This document shows, in pieces, positions 28,056-36,822 of a stretch of 64,000 nt of DNA. How positions within the stretch are numbered: position 1 is the first letter of the stretch; each line of letters opens with the position of its first letter. The notes under the pieces were generated by a model. The model searched no databases and had not been told where the DNA came from. It was given only the letters and a program-made list of their open reading frames with translations. Position numbers and translations under genes: made by a program. Source of the DNA: JALYNX01 sp963749415 (GTDB lineage: Bacteria > Actinomycetota > Acidimicrobiia > Spongiisociales > ZC4RG35). The stretch spans positions 2,170,001 to 2,234,000 of the forward strand of contig CAVVMG010000001.1 of the NCBI GenBank assembly GCA_963749415.1, written 5' to 3'.

Positions 28056-28988
28056 ATGGGTAGAGGCAACGCCATCGAACGGGAAGTTAGTGACGAGGCA
28101 ATCCGGCAGTATCTGGACGGCATCGGCACCTACAACCTGCTGACCGCAGAAGACGAAGTCGCGCTGGCCAAGGCCATCGAGAACGGGCGCAAGGCCGAGA
28201 TAGCTCTCGAGAACGAACAGGACCCCACCAAGCGACGCACGCTGCATGAGATGGTCCACGCCGGTGAAGAGGCTCGTCAGACCTTCATCCGCTGCAACCT
28301 CCGCCTGGTCGTCTCCATCGCCAAGCGTTATGGCCACGCCAAGCTCCCCTTCCTCGACTTGGTCCAGGAGGGCAACCTCGGACTGATCCGTGCAGTCGAG
28401 AAGTTCGAGTACCGCAAGGGCTTCAAGTTCTCCACTTACGCCACCTGGTGGATCCGTCAGGCGATCACCCGTGCCATCGCCGACAAGAGCCGCACCATCC
28501 GGGTCCCGGTCCACATGATGGACACCATCACCCAGATGCAGACCGCCGAGGCCAACCTGATCAAGCGTCTCGGTCGCAAGCCGACCGATGCCGAGTTGTC
28601 GGAAGAGTCGGGGCTCACCATCGAGAAATTGATCGAGGCCCGCAAGGTCGCTCCGGAGCCGGTCTCGATCTTCGAGCCCGTCGGTGAGGACAACGCGATG
28701 CTCGGCGATTTCATCGAGGATCTGGAAGCCACCGCTCCCTTCGAATTGATCGCCTCCAAGCTCAACATCGAGAATCTGCGCTTCGTGCTCGATCGGCTCA
28801 GCGAACGAGAGCGCACGATCATCGAGATGCGTTACGGGCTCGGGGACCGCGAGCCGGCCACCCTCGACGAGGTGGGCCGCCACTTCAACGTCACCCGGGA
28901 GCGGATCCGCCAGATCGAAGCCAAGGCGTTGGCCAAGATGCGCCACCCGTCGACCCCCGGAGGGCTCCGGGAGTTGGCAGTTTCCTAA
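28056..28988 (+). CDS. primary-type RNA polymerase sigma factor (sigma-70 group 1/2)
   Basis: 310 residues from the ATG after GAGGAG. Contains region 1.2 (DEAIRQYLDGIGTYNLLTAE), region 2 with FLDLVQEGNLGLIRAVEKF and YATWWIRQAI, region 3, and region 4.2 with TRERIRQIEAKAL. It lacks region 1.1, so it resembles short SigA/SigB-type factors of actinobacteria and should recognise TTGACA/TATAAT-like promoters. It is convergent with whiB7, whose product in other actinobacteria binds region 4 of the primary sigma factor. Whether it is the essential factor or a group 2 copy cannot be decided. Confidence 0.92.
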   Translation: MGRGNAIEREVSDEAIRQYLDGIGTYNLLTAEDEVALAKAIENGRKAEIALENEQDPTKRRTLHEMVHAGEEARQTFIRCNLRLVVSIAKRYGHAKLPFLDLVQEGNLGLIRAVEKFEYRKGFKFSTYATWWIRQAITRAIADKSRTIRVPVHMMDTITQMQTAEANLIKRLGRKPTDAELSEESGLTIEKLIEARKVAPEPVSIFEPVGEDNAMLGDFIEDLEATAPFELIASKLNIENLRFVLDRLSERERTIIEMRYGLGDREPATLDEVGRHFNVTRERIRQIEAKALAKMRHPSTPGGLRELAVS

Positions 28989-28998
28989 GCCACGAGGC

Positions 28999-29313
28999 TC
29001 AGGCCGACTTCACCAGCTCCCGAAGCTCCTGCAGGTCGGCCTCGATAGGTAGCGCCGATTCGTTCTGACGGGGTCTTCCCCGCCCTCTCCTTCGGTAGAA
29101 GGGTTGGCCATCCCAGAAGATGACTCCGCCCCATACCCCCCACTCCTGACCTTCGCGGATCGCCAGGTCGAGGCACTGCACCTGAACCGGGCACCCACCG
29201 CAGATCATCTGAGCTTCGGCGAGGTCTGACGGCCGCTCCGAGAAGAACAGGTCGTGCAGCCCCTCCTGACTACATCGCCCGTGATCGTGGAGAGTCTTGA
29301 GTTGTGTGTTCAT
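28999..29313 (-). CDS. whiB7: WhiB7-type transcriptional regulator
   Basis: A 104-residue Wbl protein with four cluster-binding cysteines (Cys14, Cys38, Cys41, Cys47), the GVWGG turn (59-63), and a basic RGRGRPRQ stretch at 76-83 that is an AT-hook. The AT-hook directly after the turn is diagnostic of WhiB7, the iron-sulfur activator that works with SigA on intrinsic antibiotic-resistance genes. A tail of about 20 residues beyond the hook is longer than in mycobacteria. The leader has a small ORF and terminator (29337-29495), consistent with attenuation. It lies tail to tail with the sigma-factor gene. Confidence 0.85.
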   Translation of the reverse strand: MNTQLKTLHDHGRCSQEGLHDLFFSERPSDLAEAQMICGGCPVQVQCLDLAIREGQEWGVWGGVIFWDGQPFYRRRGRGRPRQNESALPIEADLQELRELVKSA

Positions 29314-29336
29314 GTCGATTTCCTCTGTCGTGCTCG

Positions 29337-29370
29337 GGAGAAAAAGAAAGCCGCCGGGTTCTCCGGCGGC
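29337..29370 (-). terminator. intrinsic terminator in the whiB7 leader (attenuator)
   Basis: On the minus strand, GCCGCCGG and CCGGCGGC pair around a 5-nt loop and are followed by TTTCTTTTT. It lies about 25 nt upstream of the whiB7 start, after the small leader ORF. A second dyad, CAACAG-A-CTGTTG (29375-29387), sits between the ORF and the terminator and could take part in antitermination. Confidence 0.75.
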
Positions 29371-29399
29371 CTCACAACAGACTGTTGCTGTTTGTCACG

Positions 29400-29495
29400 T
29401 CATGTGATCAGAGGGTGCCGGGTGGGATTCGGCTGGTCGCCGTTGGCAGCGGGTGCGGGCGCGCCGAATAGAGCTGCCATTCCGGTGGGATTCAT
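29400..29495 (-). CDS. leader peptide ORF (uORF) of whiB7
   Basis: A 31-codon ORF, beginning MNPTGMAALFG and ending PLIT, follows a modest ribosome site (ACGGAG, ATG at 29495). Its stop is about 30 nt before the terminator hairpin. Its position between a promoter and an intrinsic terminator ahead of whiB7 mirrors the uORF-controlled attenuation known for whiB7 in mycobacteria and Streptomyces. Peptide sequence itself matches nothing I know. Confidence 0.6.
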   Translation of the reverse strand: MNPTGMAALFGAPAPAANGDQPNPTRHPLIT

Positions 29496-29537
29496 GCTCC
29501 GTTGCCTCATAGTCATGCACCTCTGCTCGACCGGCCA

Positions 29538-29577
29538 AGAATGGCGGTTGGATCACGATCCGTCAAGGGAATTAGCC
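29538..29577 (-). promoter_or_regulatory. candidate whiB7 promoter
   Basis: On the minus strand TTGACG (29566-29561) and CATTCT (29543-29538) are 17 bp apart, with an AT-rich patch (CTAATT) just upstream of the -35. That is where the AT-hook of WhiB7 would bind for autoregulation. It precedes the leader ORF by about 40 bp. Confidence 0.5.
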
Positions 29578-29599
29578 GATACAAGTACCGTGGCCATCC

Positions 29600-30211
29600 G
29601 TGAGCCAGATCCTCGATCTTCTGGATTTCCGCCGGCGGGTCGACGAGATCTATGGCCGGGTCAGGGAATCGGGAGCCGGCGCTGAGGGCTGGGAGACCTG
29701 GACTCGCGACCGTGACCTGCTCTTCGCCACCCACTCCCAATCCCCGATCGAAGACCAGGAGATTTTCAGCGGTCTTGCCTATTTCCCATACGACGAGAGC
29801 TGGAGAGTCCGAGCTCGCTTCGTTCCCGTCGAGGACGAAGCGTCGATTTTGAGCAGCTGGGGTGAGGAGACAGCACGTTTCGCCAGAGCCGGGACCCTCC
29901 AATTCGAGGTGCGCGGGACAGAAGGGCAACTCGACGTCCTCTGGCTCGACGCCTACGGGGGTGGAGCCTTCGTTCCCTTCCGTGACCTCACCAACGGGGA
30001 CGCGACCTATGGCGGAGGCCGATATCTGCTCGACACGGCAAAGGGTGCCGATCTCGGGCATGAGGGTGACGAGGTGATCCTCGACTTCAACTACTCCTAC
30101 CACCCGTCATGCGTCCACTCCCCGCGCTGGGTCTGCCCGCTGGCCCCGCCTTCGAATCACCTCGACCTCGAGGTCAGGGCCGGGGAACGATTGGTGGCAG
30201 TGGAAGGTTAG
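29600..30211 (+). CDS. DUF1684 domain-containing protein
   Basis: A 203-residue protein (GTG start) matching the DUF1684 pattern: helical N-terminus, FVPFRDLTNGDATYGGGRYL, then ILDFNYSYHPSC and WVCPLAPPSNHL. The family is widespread in actinobacteria and Bacteroidetes without an established function. It is divergent from whiB7 and overlaps the convergent lipoprotein gene by 4 bp. Confidence 0.85.
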   Translation: MSQILDLLDFRRRVDEIYGRVRESGAGAEGWETWTRDRDLLFATHSQSPIEDQEIFSGLAYFPYDESWRVRARFVPVEDEASILSSWGEETARFARAGTLQFEVRGTEGQLDVLWLDAYGGGAFVPFRDLTNGDATYGGGRYLLDTAKGADLGHEGDEVILDFNYSYHPSCVHSPRWVCPLAPPSNHLDLEVRAGERLVAVEG

Positions 30212-30723
30212 GGGGCCGAGAAACTGCCGCTGATGCTGGCGGTGTCGAGCGCTCCCGCAACGATCGCCGGGGCGTCAGGGCAATCGAAGGAGCCTTCTGC
30301 GCCCGACTCGTCCTGCCGGGTGATGTCGAACTCGCATTCGGCGGCCCCGCCAACGCTGTTGCCCCCATTGGTGTAGTTGACGCTCGGGGTCGCCGGATCG
30401 AGGCTGATGATGATCAAGCTCGCCTCCCCTCCAAAAGTCATCGTCCAAAAGCCGTCGTAGAAGCTCATCGCGGGGACGAACGGCTGCTCACCGGAGTCTT
30501 CGATCGAGCCACTGACGGTATAGGTGACCGAGCCTTCGCCAGCTGATCCTCCCCCGCTACCGGCGTCCTGAGTCGAGCCGGTCGGCTCGGCGCCGGTGGT
30601 ATCGGGTGATTCTCCAACTGTCGTCGGTGACGACGCCGAGTCAGCCGTGGTGGAGGTGGAGGATCCGCCTCCACAGGCAGCAAGCAGGACCACCACCACC
30701 AGACACCAGAACTGACGCGACAC
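30208..30723 (-). CDS. putative lipoprotein
   Basis: 171 residues with signal peptide and lipobox LLAACG, a Ser/Thr/Gly linker of about 45 residues and a small beta-rich domain (VTYTVSGSIEDSGE, ECEFDI). Likely surface exposed and lipid anchored. No family recognised. Confidence 0.7.
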   Translation of the reverse strand: MSRQFWCLVVVVLLAACGGGSSTSTTADSASSPTTVGESPDTTGAEPTGSTQDAGSGGGSAGEGSVTYTVSGSIEDSGEQPFVPAMSFYDGFWTMTFGGEASLIIISLDPATPSVNYTNGGNSVGGAAECEFDITRQDESGAEGSFDCPDAPAIVAGALDTASISGSFSAP

Positions 30724-30845
30724 GAAGAAACCTCCTTGGAAAGCAACCGATCAGGGCTTCCGCCGATGGTACCGGGGGAGATGTCAGATTCCGGAGGGTG
30801 AGGCCGCTCGGAACCGACGTTCATCCCGGCTCGTAAGGTAGGGGC

Positions 30846-31304
30846 GTGATCAGATTCATCTTCAAGACGTTCCGACTCGCCATCCTGGCCTCGTTGGCGG
30901 CGGCGGTGCTTGGCAAGTTCGTGCTCAAGTCCAACGCCGGCGCGGACACCCAGGAGATCGACCTGGTCACCATCTTCGGCGGAGACAACCTCGCGTCTAT
31001 CGCTCAGCCCTTCTACGGGGGCAAGGTCCTCACCATGTTCGGCGGGACGGTCCTCGACCTGCGCAAGGCCACACCCGCGCCCACCGGCATCTACCTCGAC
31101 GCTCTGATCTGGATGGGCGGGGTGAGCATCGTCGTACCGGAGGGATGGCGGGCCGAGTTCACCGGCAAGGCTGTGCTCGGCGGCTTCAACGACGCCACCC
31201 GGACCACCGCCGACCCCGACGTCCCCAAAGTGCAGATCGGGGGGATCATCGTCTTCGGCGGGCTCCAGGTGACCACCGTCCTGCCCCCCGGCGTCGAGCG
31301 CTGA
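30846..31304 (+). CDS. membrane-anchored protein with LiaF C-terminal-like domain
   Basis: 152 residues from a GTG: one N-terminal hydrophobic helix, then repeating beta segments (LVTIFGG, VLTMFGG, GGVSIVVPEGW, IIVFGGLQV). The recurring FGG and VPEGW pattern resembles the toast-rack/LiaF C-terminal fold of cell-envelope stress proteins. Its stop overlaps the amidohydrolase start (TGATG). Confidence 0.6.
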   Translation: MIRFIFKTFRLAILASLAAAVLGKFVLKSNAGADTQEIDLVTIFGGDNLASIAQPFYGGKVLTMFGGTVLDLRKATPAPTGIYLDALIWMGGVSIVVPEGWRAEFTGKAVLGGFNDATRTTADPDVPKVQIGGIIVFGGLQVTTVLPPGVER

Positions 31305-32539
31305 TGACCACGCGGATCGAAGCCGATCGGCTGATCCCGGGCCGGGGGCCGGTCGTGGAGGATGCGGTGGTGGTCCTCGACGGCGCCGCCATCTCCTACG
31401 CCGGGCCGGCCGCTGACGCCCCGAGCGCGACCGGTGCCGATGTGGTCACCACCGACACGGTGATGCCCGGCCTTTGGGAGTGTCACGGCCATTTCATCGG
31501 CACCCTGACCGCAAACATCGCCGAGATGCACACCCTCCGCCCCCAACTGGCCGCGATGAGGGTCACCGCCGACGCCCGACGGGTTCTCGACGCCGGGTTC
31601 ACCTCGGTCCGGGAGATGGGCGGGATGGGCACCTTCCTGGCCAGATCGATCGAAGAGGGCCATGTGATCGGACCCAACGTCTACGCAAGCGGGTCGATGC
31701 TCTCGATGACGGCAGGACATGGCGACGAGCACGGGATGGATCTCCCCGCGGCCCGGCTTGCCCTCGCCAGGCACTGGGGCGAGGACAACATCTGCGACGG
31801 GCCCGACGAATGCCGGGCGGGGGTGCGGCGCATGCTCCGCCTCGGAGCGAAGGTGATCAAGATCCACGCCTCGGGCGGGGTCATGAGCGAGCTGGACGAC
31901 CCCCAACTCCCCCAGTTCTCCAAGGCCGAGCTGGAGGCGATCGTGGACGAGGCCACCCGGATGGAGCGGCTCGTCGGTGCCCACTGTCATGGCAAGCGCG
32001 GGATCATGGCCGCCCTCGACGCCGGGGTGAAGACCATCGAGCACGGCACCTTCCTCGACGAGGAGTCCGCGGAGGCGATGGTGGAGAGCGAGGCGATCCT
32101 GGTCCCCACCCGGTGGATCCTGGAATACCTGATGTCGGAGGGTGAGAAGAACGGGATGCCGGAATACGCCCGGATCAAGGGCGAGGCGGTCAGTCGGGTA
32201 CACGCCGACTCCCTGGCGATCGCAGTGGACAAAGGCGTGAAGATCGCCCTCGGCACCGACATCTGGGCCACCGGGCTCTGGGGTCGCAATGCTGAGGAGT
32301 TGGCGTACATGGTGGAGGCCGGGCTCAGCCCCCTTCAGGCGATCGAGACCGCCACTGCCAACGGGCCGGACACCTTGGGACCGCAGGCGCCGCAGAGCGG
32401 CCAGCTCCTCGAGGGCTACGACGCCGACGTGATCTGCGTCAACGGGGACCCGAGCACCGACGTGACGGTGCTGGCCAAACCCGACAACGTGACCCATGTC
32501 TTCAGAGGCGGGACCCTCTTCAAAGGTCCAAGCATCTAG
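31304..32539 (+). CDS. amidohydrolase family protein (imidazolonepropionase/prolidase-like)
   Basis: A 411-residue metal-dependent hydrolase: ECHGHF gives the HxH pair, KIHASGG the likely carboxylated lysine, GAHCHG and TIEHGT the further histidines, and GTDIW the active-site Asp. This layout matches the Sgx9260/Xaa-Pro dipeptidase-like branch of the superfamily that cleaves amide or carbamate bonds. Start ATG overlaps the preceding stop by one base. Substrate unknown. Confidence 0.85.
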   Translation: MTTRIEADRLIPGRGPVVEDAVVVLDGAAISYAGPAADAPSATGADVVTTDTVMPGLWECHGHFIGTLTANIAEMHTLRPQLAAMRVTADARRVLDAGFTSVREMGGMGTFLARSIEEGHVIGPNVYASGSMLSMTAGHGDEHGMDLPAARLALARHWGEDNICDGPDECRAGVRRMLRLGAKVIKIHASGGVMSELDDPQLPQFSKAELEAIVDEATRMERLVGAHCHGKRGIMAALDAGVKTIEHGTFLDEESAEAMVESEAILVPTRWILEYLMSEGEKNGMPEYARIKGEAVSRVHADSLAIAVDKGVKIALGTDIWATGLWGRNAEELAYMVEAGLSPLQAIETATANGPDTLGPQAPQSGQLLEGYDADVICVNGDPSTDVTVLAKPDNVTHVFRGGTLFKGPSI

Positions 32540-32606
32540 CCCCTACCGGCTCCGCCGGTACTCCCCCCAACGCTCACTTGTTCGATGGGGAGAAATGTTC
32601 CCCAAG

Positions 32607-33242
32607 TCAGACGATCCGTCGCTTGCTCGCCCACCGGGCCAGCTCGTGGCGATTGGACAGCTGCAGCTTGCGCAACACCGAGGAGACATGGGTCTCCACC
32701 GTCTTGATCGAGATGTTGAGCTTCCGCGCCACCTGCTTGTAGGCGAACCCCCGGGCGATCAGGCGGAGCACGTCCTTCTCCCGTGAGGTGAGCTGATCGA
32801 GCTCCGGATCTTCGTCCGAGGGCATCGCACCGGCGAAGGCATCGAGGACGAAACCAGCGAGCCGTGGGGAGAACACGGCGTCGCCCGCATCGACGCGCCG
32901 GATCGCATCGGCAAGCTCTACGGGCTCGATGGTCTTGGTCACGTAGCCCCGGGCCCCGGCCCGGATCATGGCGATGACGTCCTCGGCCTGGTCGGATACC
33001 GAGAGGGCCAGGAATTTGATGTCGGGATCGGTAGCCGCCACCCCCTCCACGACGGCGATCCCTCCGCCGTCGGGCATGTGCACGTCGATCAGCGCTACAG
33101 CGGGCTTGGTGGCCCGGATCCGGTCGATTGCGGTGTCGACGTCGCTGGCAGACCCCACGATCTCGAAGTCCTGTTCCAACTCGGCCTTGACCCCTGCCAG
33201 GAACAGGCGGTGGTCATCGACGAGGTACACCCGGATGCTCAC
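32607..33242 (-). CDS. NarL/LuxR-family response regulator (LiaR-like)
   Basis: 211 residues: receiver domain with the phosphorylatable Asp53 in LIDVHMPDGG, conserved Lys in VTKTIEP, and a C-terminal LuxR helix-turn-helix (LTSREKDVLRLIARG, SIKTVETHVSSVLRKL). It follows the histidine kinase with a 4-bp overlap, so both form a two-component pair. The divergent PspC/toast-rack gene is a likely target. Confidence 0.93.
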   Translation of the reverse strand: MSIRVYLVDDHRLFLAGVKAELEQDFEIVGSASDVDTAIDRIRATKPAVALIDVHMPDGGGIAVVEGVAATDPDIKFLALSVSDQAEDVIAMIRAGARGYVTKTIEPVELADAIRRVDAGDAVFSPRLAGFVLDAFAGAMPSDEDPELDQLTSREKDVLRLIARGFAYKQVARKLNISIKTVETHVSSVLRKLQLSNRHELARWASKRRIV

Positions 33243-34405
33243 TTCGCCGCCACCGGCATCCGCAGCACGACCTCGGTCCCCTCGCCCGGCTCACTGTTGA
33301 TCTCGACCGTGCCGCCGGCCCTCACCACCCGGGCCTTGATCGACTGGGCAATCCCCTTGCGGTCTGCCGGTATCGCCGCCGGGTCGAAACCCTTCCCCTG
33401 ATCGGTGATGAAGACCGACAATTCCTGATCCTCGGCTTCGAAGTAGAGGGAGAGCCGGTCCGAGCCGGAGTGCTTGGCCGCATTGACCAGGGCCTCGCTC
33501 GCGGCACTCACCAGGGCCTTGGACGGTTCATCTACCGGATGATCGCCCACCGCCACCACGTCGATGGGAATCTGATGATCCGCCTCGATCCGGGTGGCTG
33601 CCTGCTTGAGGGCCGTCGACACCCGATCCAGGCCGTCGAGGGGCGCATTGCCGTAGAGCCAGTCCCGCAACTCGCCCTCCTGGTGCCGGGCCAGCATCGA
33701 CATCCTCGCCGGGTCATCGCTGCGCTGGATCAGGGCCAGGGTCTGGAGCACCGAGTCGTGGAGGTGGGCCGCCATGTCGGACCGCTCCTCCTGACGGATG
33801 CGCGCGGTTCGCTCGGCACCCAGATCCCGGGCCAGCCGCCTCACCAGTGGGCCAAAGGCGACCAGGATTCCGACCAGGGTGAGCCCGACGGCCACCACCA
33901 CAGTCCCCACCTCGAGCAGCGGGCCGATGCTCGTAGAAAAGATCGCGAGGCCGCCTATTACCAGGGCGATCCCCACGAGAAGCCGCCACCGACCGGGCTG
34001 CTCACTCTCGGGATCGAAGAAGGAGGCCACCGACTCCGGCATGTCCCTCCCGGTGAGCGCCGCGAACCCGAAGGCCAGAGCCGAGACGGTCAGCACGAGC
34101 ACATTCGAGGGCCACCAGCCGATGCGAGCGAGGAGGAGCATCAGGCCGGCAAACGCCAGCCCGAGGCCGACGGCCTGCCCGGTCTGGACATGGCGGGGCT
34201 CGACATCATCCACCTTGTCGATTGCCGACAGCCAGAACCCGACATATATGAGCGCACCGAGTCCCCACACCGTGCCCAGGCTGATGAAGCCGGCCCTTAC
34301 GAACGAGTCGGGCACCCCTATGGCGTCGGCAAGGCCACCGGCGACACCGGCGACTCTCCGCCGGGTGCGTCGTCGGGTGAATTCGAAATGGGGAAAGCCC
34401 TGCAC
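33239..34405 (-). CDS. PspC-domain sensor histidine kinase (LiaS-like)
   Basis: 388 residues from the GTG giving VQGFPHFEF. N-terminal PspC domain (RVAGVAGGLADAIGVP) with the first helix pair, further membrane helices up to about residue 190, then a HisKA_3 dimerisation helix with AAHLHDSVLQT (phospho-acceptor His) and a HATPase domain with NAAKHSG and DQGKGFD. This is the actinobacterial arrangement of envelope-stress kinases. It overlaps the response regulator gene and is divergent from a second PspC protein. Confidence 0.88.
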   Translation of the reverse strand: MQGFPHFEFTRRRTRRRVAGVAGGLADAIGVPDSFVRAGFISLGTVWGLGALIYVGFWLSAIDKVDDVEPRHVQTGQAVGLGLAFAGLMLLLARIGWWPSNVLVLTVSALAFGFAALTGRDMPESVASFFDPESEQPGRWRLLVGIALVIGGLAIFSTSIGPLLEVGTVVVAVGLTLVGILVAFGPLVRRLARDLGAERTARIRQEERSDMAAHLHDSVLQTLALIQRSDDPARMSMLARHQEGELRDWLYGNAPLDGLDRVSTALKQAATRIEADHQIPIDVVAVGDHPVDEPSKALVSAASEALVNAAKHSGSDRLSLYFEAEDQELSVFITDQGKGFDPAAIPADRKGIAQSIKARVVRAGGTVEINSEPGEGTEVVLRMPVAAK

Positions 34406-34449
34406 GGGTAAATGATCGCGGTCCGGTGCGCCTACCTCAATCGGGGACA

Positions 34450-34467
34450 ACCCTGAGAAGTCAGGGT
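34450..34467. promoter_or_regulatory. inverted repeat between kinase and PspC/toast-rack genes
   Basis: ACCCTGA-GAAG-TCAGGGT is a perfect 7-bp dyad in the 118-bp divergent intergenic region. A related half-site (CTCAGGGG) follows 6 bp later. It is a candidate operator for the response regulator. Confidence 0.45.
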
Positions 34468-34523
34468 GAAGCTCAGGGGAGTTCCCGATTGCAGGTTGCG
34501 CCGGATTCTGGGCCAATGGGGGC

Positions 34524-35754
34524 ATGGAAGAGAACACAACCACAGAGGCGCCAGAGGCGCCACAACTGCCGGAGCCCCCGGTCGTTTCCACCGAATTGGT
34601 CCGGCCGGTCGAAGGCCGGGTAATCGCCGGTGTCGCCAAAGGCCTGGCCAACCGCACCGGGATCGCTCCTTGGGTGGTGAGGGTCGCCTTCATCCTCTTC
34701 GTTTTTGCCGGCGGGGCCGGGCTTGCCCTCTATGCCGCGGGATGGTTCCTGATCCGCGCCGAGGACCAGCCAGAGTCCGCGGCTCAGCGGGTGTTCGGCA
34801 ATGCATCGGGGACCCGCTCCTGGGTGGGGATCGGCTTGGTGTTCCTCGCCGCGCTCATCCTCCTCGACAATTTCACATTCCTCGATGGAGGGGTGGTTTG
34901 GGCCATCGGGTTGCTGATCGTCGGCCTGCTCCTCTACACGGGCGATCTCCCGCGCCTGTTCAACCGTGAGGGCTCAGAAGGCACCGACGACAAGGAGGGA
35001 GTTCAACAAATGACAACCGACACTTTGGTGACGACTAGAACTGATCCCGTGACCCAACCCGGGACTCCCCCCTCCGGGGGCGAGATCGGCGGTGGCGCTC
35101 CTCCGACTCCGACGCCAACGCCGCCGATCCTGCCCCCGAGCGCCCACGAACCGGTAGAGCACTCGATCCTGGGCCGACTCACCATCGGGTTCATGCTGCT
35201 CGGGCTGGGGGTCATGGCCGTGCTCGACAACATGCCCGGGCTTGCCATCGAACCGGAGCCCAGGCATTACGTGGCGCTGGCCGTCACCATCCTCGGCCTC
35301 GGGCTCATGGTCGGTGGTTTCCTCGGGCGAGCCCGCTGGCTGATCGTGGCCGGGGTGCTCGTGATCCCGCTCATCCTCTCGCGCAGGATTCGAATATCGG
35401 TGGAACTCGCAGGATTTCCAACTCTCCGAAACACCGAGCACCTTCGAGGAACTGGACGAGGAGTACCAGCTCGACCTGGGAAACCTCCAGCTGGACCTCA
35501 CGGAACTGCCATGGGACGGTCGTGAGATCGAACTCGACGTCTCGGTCGACGCCGGGAACGTCGAGATCAGGTTGCCCAGGGGTGTCGGCCTGGTTGGGTC
35601 CGCCGAAGTGTCAGCGGGCAATGTTTCGGCAATGGGTCGTGAGAGCTCCGGTCTCGGCGATCCAAGCCTCGACTTCAATTCCCCGGGCCCACTGGGCACG
35701 GTCAACCTCGAAGTTCAGGTCGACCTGGGCAACATCGAGATCACTCGCGGCTGA
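34524..35754 (+). CDS. PspC/toast-rack membrane protein (one frameshift)
   Basis: Residues 1-35 are acidic and Pro-rich, followed by a PspC domain (GRVIAGVAKGLANRTGIAP), four more membrane helices, a Pro/Thr linker, and after about 35390, in the next frame, a soluble beta domain starting FEYRWNSQDFQLSE and ending LGNIEITRG. The C-terminal part is the LiaF/toast-rack fold (repeating GNVEIRLP strands). One extra base near 35385-35393 explains the switch. It is divergent from its presumed regulators and would sense or counter membrane stress. Confidence 0.78.
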
Positions 35755-35771
35755 GCGAAAGGAAACAACCA

Positions 35772-35999
35772 ATGAAGACTCATCGATTCGACGCTGTCTC
35801 GTTCATCGCCGGCTTGATATTCACCGCTGTCGGGCTCCTGTTTCTGATCCCACAGACACCGGAGCAGCTGGTCGATGTCGTCCTGAACTCGGGGGCCTGG
35901 TTCTGGCCGATCCTCCTCGTGGTGATCGGGCTGGCCGTGATCGTCCCCGCACTCCTCCCCAAGCGGGAAGACGAGCCCGAGCCCAGCGAGGCCGACTAA
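35772..35999 (+). CDS. small two-helix membrane protein
   Basis: 75 residues with two hydrophobic helices (FIAGLIFTAVGLLFLI and FWPILLVVIGLAVIVPALL) and an acidic tail, after a good ribosome site (AAAGGA). Its closeness (17 bp) to the PspC/toast-rack gene suggests a common transcript and a part in the same envelope-stress module. Confidence 0.7.
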   Translation: MKTHRFDAVSFIAGLIFTAVGLLFLIPQTPEQLVDVVLNSGAWFWPILLVVIGLAVIVPALLPKREDEPEPSEAD

Positions 36000-36787
36000 T
36001 CGACGGGCTGGGTCTGTCGGAAAGCGAGGACGAGGGTCCTCACGGCGAGGAACATGACCAGGAGCCCGAAGGCCAACGACAAGGTCGCTCCCTCGACTCC
36101 GAGAGCCACCTGAGCCCCGACCACCGACCCCACGACGCCAACCAAGCCAATGACGAGTCCGTCCTCGAGGCGGACTCGTCTGTTTCTCATGTTGACCACA
36201 GTCCCGGCGATCGCGGTGAGCACGATCGCCAACAAGGATGTCCCCTGTGCTTCGTGTTGGGTGAACCCGAGTAGCAGCACGGTCGCGGGGACGATCACCG
36301 CTCCCCCGCCGATCCCGGCCACGCCGGCGAAGAACCCTGAGATCACGCCGATTCCCACCGCGATGGCAACCTGTACCGGGTCACTGAAGTCCCCCGAACC
36401 GGGCAGGGGGTCGCCACCGGCGATCATCCGAATCGAAGTCGCCAGCAACACGAGCCCGAAGAAGATGCTGAGGGAGCGGCCGCTCATGCGGTTCATCAAC
36501 GATGCTCCGAGGGTGGAACCGACCACACCTCCTGCGCCGATCAGAAGACCAAGGTAGAGGTTGATCTCTCCGGAAAGGCCGAATGCGATCGAGCCGGCGA
36601 TGGCTATGGGGACGATTGCCGCCAGAGATGTCGCGTGCGATCGGTGTCGATCGACTCCCACCGCCACCAGCAACGGGACCATCACGATCCCGCCCCCGAT
36701 GCCGAACCCACCAGAGAGCAGGCCGGCCACCAGTCCGATGAGGGCCAGCTTCCAGGTCTTCACGGCCAGCGGGGCGATGGTCGTCAC
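35996..36787 (-). CDS. sulfite exporter TauE/SafE family permease
   Basis: 263 residues with about eight hydrophobic helices and two copies of the TauE/SafE motif, GFGIGGGIVMVPLL and AGIGGGAVIVPATVLL. The family exports small anions such as sulfite, sulfoacetate or other organosulfur compounds; substrate here unknown. It overlaps the convergent small membrane protein by 4 bp. Confidence 0.88.
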   Translation of the reverse strand: MTTIAPLAVKTWKLALIGLVAGLLSGGFGIGGGIVMVPLLVAVGVDRHRSHATSLAAIVPIAIAGSIAFGLSGEINLYLGLLIGAGGVVGSTLGASLMNRMSGRSLSIFFGLVLLATSIRMIAGGDPLPGSGDFSDPVQVAIAVGIGVISGFFAGVAGIGGGAVIVPATVLLLGFTQHEAQGTSLLAIVLTAIAGTVVNMRNRRVRLEDGLVIGLVGVVGSVVGAQVALGVEGATLSLAFGLLVMFLAVRTLVLAFRQTQPVD

Positions 36788-36822
36788 CGACTCACCCTAA
36801 ATGGCGGAGCCGGCGGGCTCCG

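Noticed and set aside
11682..35393. Programmed ribosomal frameshifting as explanation for the broken genes
   Set aside because: Junctions share no slippery heptamer or stimulatory structure, go in both directions, and affect unrelated housekeeping-type genes; sequence error is simpler.
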